Source: Rhodanobacteraceae bacterium
GTDB taxonomy: Bacteria > Pseudomonadota > Gammaproteobacteria > Xanthomonadales > Xanthomonadaceae
NCBI GenBank assembly: GCA_024233975.1
Contig: JACKOX010000001.1
Location: 253,603-317,602, forward strand
Length of the DNA stretch: 64,000 nucleotides
Reading direction: 5' to 3'
The stretch's first letter is position 1, and the number at the start of each line of letters is the position of its first letter. The position numbers were made by a program, and so were the translations under genes. Below the pieces are notes generated by a model. The model did not search any database. It was given only the letters and a program-made list of their open reading frames with translations, and was not told where the DNA came from. Shown here one piece after another: positions 62,638 to 64,000 of this stretch.

Positions 62638-64000
62638 TCAGCGTCGCTCGGGGCGCGCGAGCAGCTCCTCGGCCGCCGCGCGCATCAGCGGGTCCGGATG
62701 GTCGATGGCCGCCAGTCGCGTCCGCAGTGCTTCAAGCGCCGCGGCGGCGTCGCCATCGGCCAGCTTCTCAGCCCTTGCAACCGACAGATCGGCCATCAGC
62801 AGCAGGGCTTCCGGCGCGTGGTCGGCCTCGAGGCAATCCAGCGCTTGCCGGGCGGACGCCGGGTCCGGTGCCTCGGCGATCCATTGCCGCAGGCTGACAA
62901 GGCGGCAGGCCAGTCGTGACGTGTCGGACAACGTCTTCTCCGCCGCATCGATGGTGGCCCAGCTGGCAGCGGCATCGCGCCCCAGCAGCAGCTCTTCCTC
63001 CAGCAGGTCCACTTCCGCCTGCAACGTGCGCGGATTCTCCGCACCCGACCATTGGCTGTACATCGCCACGGCCTGACCGCCGACCACCAGGGATTCGTCG
63101 TAGCGCTGCAAGCGCCGCAGTGCCAGCGACTGGTTGCGCAGCTGCGCGGCAATCTGGTCGTTGTCGACCCCGTAGAACGCACGGAAGGTATCGGCGGATT
63201 CGCGATAGCGGCGTTCGGCTTCTGCGAAATCGCCGCGCTTGAAGGCCACCGTGCCGAGGCTGCTCTGGGTCAGCGCGACCGCGGTGTGGGTCGGGCCGTA
63301 CTTGGCCACCTTGAGCCGCAGCGCTGCCGCGTACTCGGCTTCGGCCTTGTCGAGGTCATCGTGGAAGTAGGCGATGTTGGCCAGCAGCTCGCGCGTCGCC
63401 AGCAGGTTGTCCGCGTCAGGAACGGCGACGGACTCCTCGTAGGCCAGCGAGGCCCGCAATTCCGCCTCGGCCTCGTCCAGTCGTGACAGGTTCATCAGCG
63501 CCGAGGCACGACGGCGCTGGGCATCGGCTACCCGTCGCGGATCGGACAGCTCACGCGCGCGCTGGATCGCCTCGACGAAGCGCTGGTCGGATTCCTCGAA
63601 ACGCCCCTGGAAGGCATGCACCCAGCCGAGGTTGATCAGCAGATCCGGATCGACAGCCTCGCCCGCCTGCGCCACTGCCTCGGTGAGGAACTGCTCAGCC
63701 TCGTCGTACAGGCCAAGGCTGCGATAGGTGTCGCCGATCACCGCCTGCAGCCGCTGCCGCAGCTGCGGGTCGTCCGACAGCTCGTTGGCGATGCGCTCCC
63801 TGCTGTTGTCCAGCAGCTCGCGCGCGGTCACCGTCTCGCCGCGTGCCTTGGAGGGATTGGGCGACTGGAACACCCTGATCAGGAAGTCGGCCACGCGCTC
63901 GGCACGACGCGCCTCCTGCAGCGCGGCATCACGCTGCACCCGCGCCTCGCGAGCCTGCCACAGCGCGACGCCGCTGCCAGCGATGACAAACAGCAGGCCC
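62638..64000 (-). CDS. C-terminal TPR part of probable Ser/Thr kinase, 5' end outside window
   Basis: The frame runs from the window edge (codon phase offset by one base) to a stop at 62638, giving 453 residues. It starts with a membrane segment (GLLFVIAGSGVALWQA) and REARVQRDAALQEARRAERVADFLIRVFQ, the linker seen after kinase domains in proteobacterial PknB-like proteins. About 350 residues of TPR repeats follow. The kinase domain, if present, lies to the right. Annotation as a kinase is an inference from the linker. Confidence 0.7.
   Translation of the reverse strand, partial: GLLFVIAGSGVALWQAREARVQRDAALQEARRAERVADFLIRVFQSPNPSKARGETVTARELLDNSRERIANELSDDPQLRQRLQAVIGDTYRSLGLYDEAEQFLTEAVAQAGEAVDPDLLINLGWVHAFQGRFEESDQRFVEAIQRARELSDPRRVADAQRRRASALMNLSRLDEAEAELRASLAYEESVAVPDADNLLATRELLANIAYFHDDLDKAEAEYAAALRLKVAKYGPTHTAVALTQSSLGTVAFKRGDFAEAERRYRESADTFRAFYGVDNDQIAAQLRNQSLALRRLQRYDESLVVGGQAVAMYSQWSGAENPRTLQAEVDLLEEELLLGRDAAASWATIDAAEKTLSDTSRLACRLVSLRQWIAEAPDPASARQALDCLEADHAPEALLLMADLSVARAEKLADGDAAAALEALRTRLAAIDHPDPLMRAAAEELLARPERR

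Noticed and set aside
60815..63076. 753-codon open frame on the plus strand
   Set aside because: It lies antisense to the diguanylate cyclase and the TPR kinase gene; its low-complexity Gln/Arg/Ala-rich product is a GC-rich shadow.

Overview
GC-rich (about 65-67%), gene-dense bacterial chromosome segment. Plant-type glutamate-cysteine ligase, FabA/FabB, GspA/GspB, an aa3 oxidase operon with CtaG and SURF1, an rpsU-yqeY-dnaG cluster and secreted proteins ending in an F-x-D-G-F-E-like tail together suggest a gammaproteobacterium of the Xanthomonadales/Lysobacterales. The genus cannot be fixed from this sequence alone.

Layout. 1-5.6 kb: an SPFH/band-7 membrane protein (partial), an ECF sigma factor / putative anti-sigma / PDZ operon closed by a clear intrinsic terminator, and a SLC13-type permease. 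5.6-7.9 kb: a single-domain globin translationally coupled to a membrane TPR protein that looks like a CadC-type regulator with a broken winged-helix domain. 7.5-12.1 kb: a block with no intact gene but recognisable coding remnants (FG-GAP/VCBS-type secreted protein, minus-strand fragments) broken by many small indels; the damage reaches into the genes at both ends. 12.0-14.6 kb: an AbrB-like/Doc toxin-antitoxin pair and a SIR2-like gene split by an intact IS3-family element, with loss of the central part of the gene. 14.7-19 kb: aldo-keto reductase, a Mn exporter behind a yybP-ykoY-type riboswitch, and a nucleoside transporter plus ribokinase pair. 19-25.2 kb: oligopeptide ABC permease and binding protein without the other subunits, gshA, a YecA-like protein and a secreted beta-helix protein.

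25.3-29.1 kb: frmR-frmA-frmB (glutathione-dependent formaldehyde/GSNO detoxification), directly followed by a truncated hemoglobin and a ferredoxin-type reductase, a plausible joint formaldehyde/NO defence cluster that draws on the glutathione made by gshA. 29.2-33.5 kb: Ca2+/Na+ exchanger, fabB-fabA, a delta-60-repeat secreted protein. 33.7-36.8 kb: pteridine reductase, folK, an MscS channel and folB. 36.8-41.5 kb: tsaD divergent from rpsU-yqeY-dnaG, with a lipoprotein gene on the other strand. 41.5-49.5 kb: heme A synthesis and cytochrome c oxidase (ctaB, ctaA, SCO-like, SURF1, coxC, ctaG, a 38-residue small protein, coxA, coxB), all on the minus strand.

50-64 kb: a compact PutA, an unknown protein divergent from gspA-gspB-rhomboid, purD, a secreted protein, a beta-propeller diguanylate cyclase and the C-terminal TPR part of a probable Ser/Thr kinase running off the window.
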